A DNA stretch of 64,000 bases from Micrasema longulum (lineage: Eukaryota; Arthropoda; Insecta; Trichoptera; Brachycentridae), in the NCBI GenBank assembly GCA_022494885.1, contig JAGVSM010000226.1, forward strand, positions 118,730 through 182,729, in the 5' to 3' direction. This document shows positions 54,303-63,099 of the stretch, piece by piece. How positions within the stretch are numbered: position 1 is the stretch's first letter; every line of letters begins with the position of its first letter. A model generated the notes under the pieces. That model saw only the letters and a program-made list of their open reading frames with translations. It was not told where the DNA came from and searched no databases. A program made the position numbers and the translations under genes.

Positions 54303-54540
54303 TCATAGATTCTATGGTTGGAGCATCCGCCTTTCACGCTTGGTTTCGAGTTCGATTCCTGGGAAGGTCGACAAGAAATTTTATTTAGAAAAGTATTTCT
54401 ACAAAGCAATGTTTCATTTTCCTGGACATGTGCCTGAAGCATGAGGCTGATTGCTTTACCTGCATGTAACAAATGATCAATAAATCCAGCATTTATAAAA
54501 CCAATTAAGGGCCATTTGCACTATCAAGTGCCAATAGGGT
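54303..54540 (+). mobile_element. SINE B body with a different tRNA-like head
   Basis: Head 'attctatggttggagcatcc', 'gcctttcacgc' and B box gttcgattcc at 54350. The body 'gtgcctgaagcatgaggctg', 'acctgcatgtaacaaatgat' and end 'ccatttgcactatcaagtgc' match SINE B in the sense direction. The head is unlike those at 5225-5309 and 15610-15695, so the body is shared between different heads. Confidence 0.65.
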
Positions 54541-55275
54541 TTAAAAAATATTAGGGAAAATATGAATTTTTTAAACCTTTTTGCATTCATAACGTATTAT
54601 CTAAGTATAATTTATTACAACAAGGGATGAAAAACATTTAAGAGAGCGGTATATTGTCGGGATTTTGCAAAAAAAAAGCATTAAGTCAAAAATTATATGT
54701 ATATTTAGATAAAATGGATAATTATAATTTGTTCAGTATACGAAAAAAATATTTCACATGATTTTAAAAGTTGGTATGCTTGCATCCCTTCCATCAAGAC
54801 ACTGATTTTCCTAAAAGCAATGTCGAATCAGATGAAAAAACAATAATAATAAATTATGTAATATTCATGTAAAAACGTTTTTAATTTATATATAACCATA
54901 TATGTAAAACGGTATCTTTTTTATAAAAAAAATTGTTTTACCTTCATAATTATTCCTATAAAAAAAATATTTTTAACTAAACCCAACGTTCAAAATACTT
55001 TATTAAGCAATATAATACTTAAAATAATAATAATAAATATAAGTGGCATGCTTGTAAAATACATAGAACCTTACTTTGGTAATAATGTATCATAAAAATA
55101 AATTAAGCCATCCTAAAGAAAACGTATTTGAAAAAAAAAGTAATTCATTACAGATGATAGATCTATGTAGCATTTCTTAAAATGTATAAAGTTATTCAAC
55201 AATACTAACAAACTTTTTACCTGAAATATCTCTAAATAAATAATTTTGCCCAAATACTTTTTCGCAGAATACTTA
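54541..55275. other. AT-rich stretch with one repeat scrap
   Basis: 54608-54650 ('tattacaacaagggatgaaa', 'aacatttaagagagcggtat') is the start of a 395-bp hinge repeat. The remainder is AT-rich and unassigned. Confidence 0.4.
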
Positions 55276-55279
55276 CAAT

Positions 55280-55500
55280 ATTGATGTCTACAAATTTAAT
55301 GAGCTTATGACCTGTCGTTTTCCGGTTTAAGTGGGCACTTTAAACGCTGCAATATTAATCATTCTGCCTACGTTTTAACAATTATTTTATTCTTCATCTC
55401 CGTTGTAATATAACCTTAGGAACTTCCTAGAGGGCTGAATTCAGTCCTTGTCTACAAAAATTTAGACAAAAATAAATATTGTTAATATTACCTATTAGCT
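55280..55500 (+). repeat. 395-bp hinge repeat, forward core joined to an inverted module
   Basis: Forward 'tgatgtctaca', 'gagcttatgacctgtcgttt' and 'cattctgcctacgtttt' join at about 55385 to the reverse end ('catctccgttgtaatataac', hinge 'cttcctagagggctgaattc', 'agtccttgtctacaaaaatt'). Confidence 0.65.
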
Positions 55501-55626
55501 CAAAAGTTTTTTTTAAAGTCGTAACAGTCTCACATCGGAAGTACAAATTTGACTAAAAATATTTGAATAATCTACGATAGTTGAATCAGCGATCGTGCGA
55601 CTATTGGTATAAATAAATTTCAAACA
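55501..55626. other. Short unassigned stretch
   Basis: Contains 'gaatcagcgatcgtgcgact' and no repeat landmark; it borders the candidate coding island. Confidence 0.3.
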
Positions 55627-56001
55627 TCACGGTTTTCGGTCGTGAATCCCAATTGGAATGGAAATGTCAAATAATGACTTTATCTTAATCGCGAAGGGAA
55701 ATATAATGATTTTCGTAGATTCCTCTGGAATACTAAACAATGGCCTACATAAAACACCCAGCGCACTGTATTTATTCAGAGCGGTTCTTCCGACACTTTT
55801 ATGTAACACATTTTGGATTGCGAAAAGTCGTCTGACAAGCTCAGGTGTTGGCTGTTCGATATTCAAAACACGTTTGGTTTCGGAAGCTTCCTCGTGCCGG
55901 GCCGGAAGTCGGCACTTGGCGGTAGCGAAAAAGGGCGAGAATTTTCTCGCTACGAAATATGTCTTCTGGATATTCAAGCACCTTGCGACTACAGGCAACA
56001 T
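55627..56001 (-). CDS. Hypothetical protein, 124 aa, possible mitochondrial-type N-terminus
   Basis: I do not recognise the family. This frame lies in a distinctly GC-richer island (55640-56010). Residues 1-36 (start MLPVVARCLNIQKTYFVARK) have no acidic residue and many Arg, Lys and Ala, as in mitochondrial presequences. Residues 37-80 (EEASETKRVLNIEQPTPELV, then RRLFAIQNVLHKSVGRTALN) look like a folded, charged protein segment. The end is more hydrophobic and might be intron read-through after a weak GTGTTT donor near residue 84. Competing frames on both strands (55658-56035 plus, 55841-56038 minus) leave the choice uncertain. No promoter, neighbouring exon or poly(A) site was identified. 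Confidence 0.3.
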   Translation of the reverse strand: MLPVVARCLNIQKTYFVARKFSPFFATAKCRLPARHEEASETKRVLNIEQPTPELVRRLFAIQNVLHKSVGRTALNKYSALGVLCRPLFSIPEESTKIIIFPFAIKIKSLFDISIPIGIHDRKP

Positions 56002-56224
56002 TGGAAACGGGGCGGTTAAAGGTATTTTTCTCTGACAATGGGTATTCGTGTCCTTAACAAGTTAACCTGGATTTTAAAAGATCACAGTTATTTATGGAAA
56101 TAATAATAAACGCCTGTGGTAAGCCAAATGAACCGAAGAGAGTATTAAAATTAAGCGAAAAAATTCGCAATTGAGTTTTGGTGCCGACCCTTTTGTATGA
56201 GAGCGAAAAAATAGGAAAAAAAAA
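56002..56224. other. Short unassigned stretch
   Basis: Nothing recognised. Confidence 0.3.
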
Positions 56225-56575
56225 TTAAGGAGGAAACATGGAAGTCTGGGCATTTATAGGGCTTAGGAACTGTAATTGGCTGGTTTTAGTGACCACTGCT
56301 ACAAACTGCGTAAAATTTACCATTCTGCCTATGTTTGAACGTCCATATTTCCTCAACTCTTCCATCTGTTGACTTTTGTGAAGTAAAAGGGCATAAAACT
56401 TTATCATGTCGGTGATATTCATCCGGGTAAACCAATTCACCTGCTAGGCAACACCTGAAAACAATTCCAATTCCAATTTTTGTATACTTCTTCCTTTACC
56501 AGGTAGTTAATTTAACAATGTTTTGAGCATGTTAGATGCGTGAAGACGGGCTGAATTTCCTTTCTATAGAGTTAA
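56225..56575 (+). repeat. 395-bp hinge repeat, nearly complete forward copy
   Basis: 'ggaagtctgggcatttatag', 'gtaattggctggttttagtg', 'ctgcctatgtttgaacgtcc', 'cttccatctgttgacttttg', 'cacctgctaggcaacacctg', 'tacttcttcctttaccaggt', then a worn terminal module ending 'ctgaatttcctttctataga'. Confidence 0.75.
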
Positions 56576-56655
56576 TTTTATTTTTATTTTTTGTAACATA
56601 TAATGAAATCATTTTCGAGAAGGAAATATGTAAGTCATTTTCGAGCAAACAATTA

Positions 56656-56960
56656 TTTTGATGCAGTTAAGTCTATTAAGGACCTCAGATTAATTTTAAA
56701 CTACAAACATACCTCTTATGAATATATTGGTACTATGATTAATAAGTCCTTAAAACTTTAAGGTATTGTTAGCAGAATATCAAGTGGCTTTGAAACATTG
56801 ACATCTCAGATCACACTTCCCATCATCAAAAGAACAACATGACAAAAACGCTTGACTTATTAGCTCCATATTTAATAATAATGTAATATTTAGTTATCAC
56901 AGTAAAAATAAAATAGAATATTTTAAACCTTGATAAAGATATACCTTAATGTACCTCACC
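56656..56960 (+). mobile_element. LINE post-RT fragment (jockey/CR1-like)
   Basis: Reads DAVKSIKDLRLILNYKHTSY, EYIGTMINKSLKTL, then by frame change 'RI.SGFE..' and LDLLAPYLI. This is the 'IKDLGV..D.KL.F..HI......K...LG.I.R...', '..L...LV.P.L' region following the RT fingers and thumb. Several frame changes, no RT core. Confidence 0.6.
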
Positions 56961-56986
56961 GTAACTTGCGTACCAATCTTGTCTTT

Positions 56987-57035
56987 GCTGTGGGAAATTA
57001 TAAAACTAACTTAGTTTTATAATTTCCTACAGCGG
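56987..57035. repeat. Near-perfect 49-bp palindrome
   Basis: Arms GCTGTGGGAAATTATAAAAC+TAA and TTAGTTTTATAATTTCC+TACAGC pair with one mismatch around a single central base. It would extrude as a cruciform, or fold as a hairpin if transcribed. Confidence 0.75.
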
Positions 57036-57477
57036 ATTCTTTTTTCCTCTGCCAAGGACCCTCAGAACAGTGAACAAAATCTCATTAAACGGTACTGTCG
57101 ATGTGTTCGTTTCTACAGCAAGGGCAAGCATTCAAGAATCAAGCGGTGTTGTCACTCCTGACTCGCGATGACGCACTTGCCATGTCCGCCTAGATTATGC
57201 CATATTTATACCTTTTGTAAATTGTAATAGATTTTAATACGGTTAAGATCAAGCGTTACTCATTAACGCCAATCTGTTATGGCTAACATTAACCTGTTGA
57301 TTGGCTTTAAAAAAAAAGCTTGTGTAGCTTTGACACCGGTCTCTAAAAAAAAATAGTGGTTTATTCTTATGAATAAAAAAAAGTTATTGCTTTAAATACA
57401 CATTTTGTATTGATTTAATAGCATAATTATACATTTTTACAATTTAAAAAAATTTCACTTCTTATATTTTTACTAAA
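57036..57477. other. Gene-free stretch
   Basis: 57050-57200 has mixed composition ('gatgacgcacttgccatgtc') and may belong to the LINE upstream. No motif readable. Confidence 0.3.
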
Positions 57478-58400
57478 ACTAAAATCCCACCAAGCCACTT
57501 TTTGTAGCTTGTTGGTGAAGATTATATTTATACTGACCTAATAATATTATTTACATTTATAAAACAATGAATAACATATAAAAATTAACAGCCGGAAAGA
57601 TCAGAATAAACATGTTTATACTAATAATAATATATAAATTTATTTTTTAAATACAAGAAATATATGAAAAAATAAAATATTTACACCTAAGCTACTATTC
57701 ATATATAAACTCTTGATCGAGTAGCCACTCTCTTATTTTGCTCTTGTTACAATGTGAGTTAAATTTAAGTTCTTTTGGTAATAAATTAAACATTCTAGGT
57801 ACTAAATATTTGAGAGTTCTATTTCCATATTTATTATATACTTTTGGTACTACCAAGCCATCATTAGACGTGAAGCGTGTATTATGGTTATGTTTGAGAG
57901 GAAACTTGAATGTATTACGATAAAATTGTTCCAAAATGATGCAAAGCCAGAGTAGTCCTCGAACAGGCAGAGTTTTGATTGTTTTGTACAGGAGATCATT
58001 ATTACTTCTTTGTTCGTAAATCTCTGCAGGTACAATTCGCTTAACTATAGAATACTGTAGACCCTGGATCATTTTAATATTAGTTTTAGTCGAATGTCCC
58101 CACGACTTTATATCATATCTTATTATTGATTCTACCAAAGAAAAATAAATAATTTTAAGAGTGATTTTAGGCAAAATAAAAGATAACTTATAAAGAGTAC
58201 TCACAAGAGTCCGCAATCGATCACAAAGTTTAAATATATGACGATCCCATTTAAAATTATGATCAATAAAAATACCCAAATACTTATACTTTAATACATA
58301 CTTATACTTGTATGTATTAAAACGTTTCAAAGTTTATTGTTCCTCATTCTTGTCCATTAGTATAAGAAAATTTCATTCCCTTCTCCACGCAAGATGTGAC
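57478..58400 (-). mobile_element. LINE 3' region with long open C-terminal frame
   Basis: The minus-strand frame 58330-57695 gives 211 residues: KYLGIFIDHNFKWDRHIFKL, CDRLRTLVSTLYKLSFILPK, IIYFSLVESIIRYDIKSWGH, MIQGLQYSIVKRIVPAEIYE, NHNTRF and MFNLLPKEL near the end. This is the complete post-RT region of a jockey/CR1/Rex-type ORF2 ('YLG..ID....W..H', 'L....S...Y.I..WG', 'HNTR', 'FN.LP'). Upstream of the first Met the frame shifts, but related residues (LILMDKNEE) can be read to about 58400. The 3'UTR runs to 57478. The RT core is missing. The open frame over 211 codons points to a fairly young insertion. Plus-strand frames here are shadows. Confidence 0.82.
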
Positions 58401-58786
58401 TCAGATTGGAAATCTTACGGACCTTTACATATTTTATCAATTTTCTGTAGTGATTATCAATATATTTTTAGTTTGAGTTATGAAAATAAAAATTATAAAC
58501 AACTGAAGAAGAATGTAAGATCGAAAATGTAAAAAAAATCAAGCGTCTGTAAGTACAAGTAAAAATTTTACCGATTTCATATTATGTATATGATGATAAG
58601 GTTATATGCCCGAATTTACATGAATACAAAATAATTGCAATGTTTTTTCGTAGAAGCAAAACAGTTTGGAGTGCAAAGGGTTAAGTAAGCTCTGTAATCA
58701 TTTTGCATCCCTTAGCTGCGTGTAGCGTAACTTTTATTATTTGTCTCTGAAAGCCTTTGCCCAATTTTCTAGCTGGCCTTAAGCTA
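58401..58786. other. Gene-free stretch
   Basis: 'gtttggagtgcaaagggtta' then ag at 58665-58686 looks like the right end of a TTAA-type element, without a certain left end. Confidence 0.3.
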
Positions 58787-59009
58787 GGGTTTCCTAGGAC
58801 AGCGGTGCCCGTATCTTAACGGCCGTAGTGAACGGTGATGCGGTGGACAGCCGTCGTAGTGGTGATTAGAGAGTGGTTTTATTTTTTAACGGTGTTATCA
58901 ACACCATTTTTATAGGAAACCACTGTCTAGTCACCGTTACGACGGCTGTCAACCGCATCAATGTTCACTACGGCCGTTAAAATACGGGCACCGCTGTCCT
59001 AGGAAACCC
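58787..59009. mobile_element. Palindromic MITE (about 95-bp inverted arms)
   Basis: Left arm GGGTTTCCTAGGACAGCGGT, GCCCGTAT, TTAACGGCCGTAGTGAAC, GACAGCCGTCGTA and right arm TACGACGGCTGTC, GTTCACTACGGCCGTTAA, ATACGGGC, ACCGCTGTCCTAGGAAACCC are near-perfect complements. They are separated by about 40 bp that itself contains GTGTTATCAACAC. Flanks read ttAAGCTA and GAGCTTta, so the symmetry goes five bases further with one mismatch, ending at TTAA on the left and TTTA on the right. Non-coding. GC-rich compared with its setting. Confidence 0.85.
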
Positions 59010-59284
59010 GAGCTTTACTTAGCATCACCTGTTTCAAAATTTATTTGGACGTGGTTGGGAATATTTATTGTCGGGTGTCACCCAGGGGTAAAGAATTTAG
59101 GATTGTACGTGAACAGCAGGGGTTTTGAAAGGATTTCTTCGCGTAGAAAGAAAAATGCATTTTTACTCAATAATGAGTGCCGAAACTAAGTCCAGACTTA
59201 AGCAAGTCGAGACATGAATAAATGAGCAGAATCTTGTTTTGTGTATTTCTTTCAATCATCCGAAAAAACGAAATTCGTACAATA
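59010..59284. other. Short unassigned stretch
   Basis: Nothing recognised. Confidence 0.3.
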
Positions 59285-59860
59285 ATAATAATCACAATTT
59301 ATTATCAAAAATTACAATTACTTTATATTTAAGATATTTAAGTAATAGATTTCCCTGGATAATGTCTAGTCTGCCTAACGAGGTCCAATTTGTTTTAAGG
59401 CAGATAAATTTACGCAAAATAAACAAGAATTGTACCCAACAATGTTCTGAGTAACATTAATAATAATAATAATAATAATCATCATCATAGTTTATCAACA
59501 GAAATAACAATTTTTTTATCTACTACATACACACTTAGGTTCAAGATATCTCTGGATCATGTCTAGTCTGCTTAACTAGGTACAACTTGTTTTAAGGCAG
59601 ACATTTTTATGCAAAATAAACAGAAATTTTACTCAACAATGTTTTGAGTAACATTAATAATAATAATAATAATAATCATAGTTTATTAACAGAAATAACA
59701 ATTTCTTTATCTACTACATACAAACTTAGGTTATAGATATCTCTGGATCATGTCTAGTCTGCTTAACTAGGTACAACCTGTTTTAAGGCAGACATTTTTA
59801 TGCAAAATAAACAGGAATTTTACTCAACAATGTTTTGAGTATGTTCAAATGCTTGCAAAC
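59285..59860 (+). repeat. Tandem array, three units of about 175-200 bp
   Basis: Units start at about 59285, 59457 and 59655. Each is led by an (AAT)n run and then 'agaaataacaatttntttat', 'tctctggatcatgtctagtc', 'tgcttaactaggtacaac', 'ttttaaggcagacattttta', 'gcaaaataaacaggaatttt' and 'caacaatgttttgagtaaca'. Units 2 and 3 are very similar; unit 1 is more diverged. The last unit passes without a break into a 395-bp hinge repeat, whose terminal module also begins 'caacaatattttgagt'. The frame 59239-59454 is within unit 1 and is not supported. Confidence 0.85.
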
Positions 59861-60090
59861 TAGCTGGATTTTCTCCCTAAGGAGTTGTTCATATTAACAT
59901 TTGTTGCAACAGAGAGGGAAAACGTTTTTGAGAAGTGAATATGAGAGTCTTGGCATTAACAGGGCTTATGATCTGTCATTGACTGGTTTTAGTGGTCACT
60001 TTACATACTGATCCATCCTCTCGGTGACTTCTAGTAGTGTTGGAGTGTTCCTTTTGAAATTTAGGATTCAACTCCCTAGGGAGCTGATAA
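59837..60090 (+). repeat. 395-bp hinge repeat, forward copy with 5' module
   Basis: Module 'caacaatgttttgagtatgt', 'gcaaactagctggattttct', hinge 'ccctaaggagttgtt', then 'tattaacatttgttgcaaca', 'cagggcttatgatctgtcat' and 'ggtcactttacatactg'. It jumps to a second perfect hinge 'ctccctagggagctg' at 60070, near 'aatattgcatttttcaacac'. Confidence 0.7.
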
Positions 60091-61444
60091 TATTGCATTT
60101 TTCAACACAAACACAATAAAAAGCCCTACAAGGGCATGGCCTGTGTATGGGTATTTATTTTATTTTCAATTTCAATAAAGGCTATTGGAAGAATACGATA
60201 TACTCGTATATCAACAAAAAAATAATGCTTACATTAAAACATGATTCTTTGTCATAAAAGTATAGGATATTCATTAAAAAAAAAACTGTTTAAAGCATGA
60301 GTAATAAACACGAGTGACAAACAAAAAAAAAATTTTTTTTGAAAAGTTTGCAATAAATATTACTCGTCGTTGCGCTGGAAATATTTGTTGTTACATTTAA
60401 AAATAAATTCAAGGGACTAATAAAACAATGTTTCTTTTGGTAATGGATTTTTTAAAAATAAAAAGGAAAATAAGGTAATTTTATTTCTAAAAAGTATATT
60501 TATGACGTCATCATTCAATAATTCAAAAGTAAATTTCTAGAGTCTAGTATGAAACGAAACACTGTTTGACGCGACGTACTTTTGTTACTTTAGCAAAATA
60601 TTTATCCACAAAAATGTGCGTAAGTACTTAAAGAATCTGATATTAAAAAATAAAATAAATCGAGTGAAATTGACCCCGAACATCCACTACACTGTGACTC
60701 ACTGGCCAGGAATATCTTGAGCTATGTCTCTCTGTAGTCCGAAATCCCGTACTGTAGACATTTATTATGTTTTCTGTGTGTGAGTTACGATACGAAAATA
60801 AACAAATTAAAGCCCAATGGGCGTTTGTAAATAAAAAAAAACATTACAAAAATATTCTCTAAAATGCAACGGAAAACTCCAATTGGGATTACATTTCTAA
60901 TTCATAAATAACTTACTTAAGAAAACAACTTGTCCAAATCTGTCTTATTTCAAAGCTGAACAAGTTCAAAATCTCGTTGGATATGATAATTCCATTTATC
61001 TCGTGTCTCGCTCTGTGAAGTGCTCGAGGAATTACATCAGATGAGTTCACTAGCTTACTGTCGTTACTCCTTTATCGTCTGCATGAAAAGTGCATAGTTA
61101 TGGTAATCTGATGTTAATTTGAAATTCTAAGTGTTTGGGTTGCATAAGACTTGCAATTTCAGGATGAGCCCGACTTTGACGTTTAGAATAATGAAAATTT
61201 AATTGTTTTTAATGTTTTAAACAGGCCGAAAGAGATTGTCTAGCTTAGAAACGAAACAATAAGGCTTTCTGGTCTGTAAAAAAGAAACGCTTTTTTAAAC
61301 AATATACGTCGCTAGTTTTCTACATACTTTTACTCTTTATAGTGTCTTTATATAGTCTTTAAGTTATTGTCACGTTCTTAATTTAAAGTTTTGTTAATAA
61401 ATAGCACGTGTTGATTTCATTCTTTTGTGAAAGTGAATAGTAGG
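60091..61444. other. Gene-free stretch
   Basis: No repeat copy or gene recognised. 60660-60770 and 60930-61190 are less AT-rich and may be unique host DNA next to the candidate exon at 61445-61613. Confidence 0.35.
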
Positions 61445-61613
61445 TCAAAAAAATGTCACCCGTTGATAAACATTTTGTCCACCACATATCTCACACCGCA
61501 TCCGAGGACATAAGTCTACTCGGCGGTATCCACATAAATATAAAAATTGCTCGTTGCTGAGAAAAGCTGCCCAAAAAAGCTCTCTGTAATCCGGTAGCCT
61601 TAGCATCTTTGTA
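61445..61613 (-). CDS. Candidate terminal exon, unknown protein
   Basis: On the minus strand a good splice acceptor (ctggattattttctttcag, with pyrimidine tract) is followed directly by an open frame to a TGA at 61445. The frame reads TKMLRLPDYRELFWAAFLSN, then EQFLYLCGYRRVDLCPRMRC, then EICGGQNVYQRVTFF. The C-x4-C-x2-C cluster could be part of a zinc-binding site, but I do not recognise a family. No AATAAA is obvious just downstream. It may instead be a chance frame or a transposon remnant. Confidence 0.28.
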
Positions 61614-62539
61614 CTGAAAGAAAATAATCCAGAAGTACATAATATGCACTTCACTGAATTAAGAAAAAGAGAAAAGTGAATTCTTCACCTACTGGGAATA
61701 AACTGATTGGACAAGATCAATTCGCAGAAATTAAAACAAAACTTTTTATGAGCCTAGAAATTCTTTTTGAAATCTACCAGATTTTTTGATATCTCATAGA
61801 TAGACAGTTTTTTCTTTAATGGAATAAATTTTTAAACGTTAATGTGAAATAAAAAAAACACAGTTTTAAAAACAGTATCCTAAATATCATTTCAAGAATA
61901 CAAATGTTTTAATTAAAAATATATTCGTAGGTTACTTTGAAATTAAAAAACTAACTCTGCTACGTGATGTTACTTTTATATTTTTAAGAAACTACCTGTT
62001 CTTCGGATAAAAATCGATTAATTTTAATTAAAAGAATTTTCTTAGTATTAAATATGTATCAATTTCTTGACCTTCGTTTTCTTTCGATGCTTCTGGAAAA
62101 ATAAATAGTGTGATGGCTTTCTTATCAGAAAATAATGAAAAAACCTAATTTTTGTCTCATTCACTCGAATATTTATCCCGTTTCTTTGCTATATATATTT
62201 TTTATCTACTCTTTTTATATTTGTGATGTCTACTATTTATGTTTTGATTATTTTGTGGGTTGAAAGATTATCAGATATTTTTGTAATATTCAGTAAAACA
62301 ATTACTTAAATCTATTCATATTCTTGTAGTTTTAAATTTTATTTAATATTACTAAACGTTTTATTTCTACGTCTACCGGTTATAAGACGTATAGGGTGAC
62401 TATTACAAAAAAGCATCGTATAACGGGCTATATTGAAAGATTGTTTGATAATTGATCAAAATGACATTATTTTTTAAAGCGTTTCTAATTTGAAATATTT
62501 TCTTATGGGAGCTAGGACTATCCAAAAACCCAAATAATG
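61614..62539. other. Gene-free AT-rich stretch
   Basis: No supported feature; it would contain the intron if 61445-61613 is a real exon. Confidence 0.35.
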
Positions 62540-62850
62540 CCCAGTTTTATCTGCCTACTTCGGACTTACGGTACACAAATATTTTTGAAAATCGCAAAAC
62601 GTATCGACACTGAAAATTTCATTTTAATACGCTTTCTAAAAAAAAAACATCAAATCCAGTTCAGTTTTTAGATGCGGAAAACGGGACAACGAAACATCGA
62701 GTTTGGTGATTTTAGCTAGGTTAAATCAGTTTGACATGCAGTTGTCTTTTCTGTTAAGTTTTGGGGAGGCATTTGTCACAGAGTGACAGAAAAACAATGT
62801 TCTAATAGCTATTCATTGAAATTCTCAGACACCGTCTTTCCTCTTTATAT
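62540..62850 (+). repeat. Dispersed repeat B, copy 2
   Basis: Partner of 2780-3075, with 'cgacactgaaaat', 'gcggaaaacgggacaac', 'ttttagctaggttaaatcag', 'ggggaggcatttgtcacaga', 'gtgacagaaaaacaatgttc' and 'attctcagacaccgtctttc'. Slightly longer at its left end ('tctgcctacttcggacttac'). Confidence 0.6.
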
Positions 62851-63099
62851 TCAATAATAATTATTGACATGCGACCAAATAAATGAAATAATCCGGCATT
62901 AGTTTTGCAATGTTGCGTGTTATATTGGTTTTCAATGCTTCAAAAGTTGTTGGTTCGTTTCCATTCGCGATGGACTTAAAGTAACTGCAATAGGAAATAA
63001 TCCAATATGGTCAAACGATAGGATCGTGAACGTCAGTTAACGGGACCATTTCTGGAAATAATTTTATCGCCAAATTTGTCACGTAGTAAATTCACGGTT
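62851..63099. other. Short unassigned stretch
   Basis: Nothing recognised. Confidence 0.3.

Noticed and set aside
55658..56035. Plus-strand 125-aa frame and a second minus-strand frame in the same island
   Set aside because: They overlap the more protein-like minus-strand frame; only one can be real and these have less plausible composition. The choice is not certain.
59239..59454. 71-aa frame in tandem unit 1
   Set aside because: Units 2 and 3 do not keep the frame.
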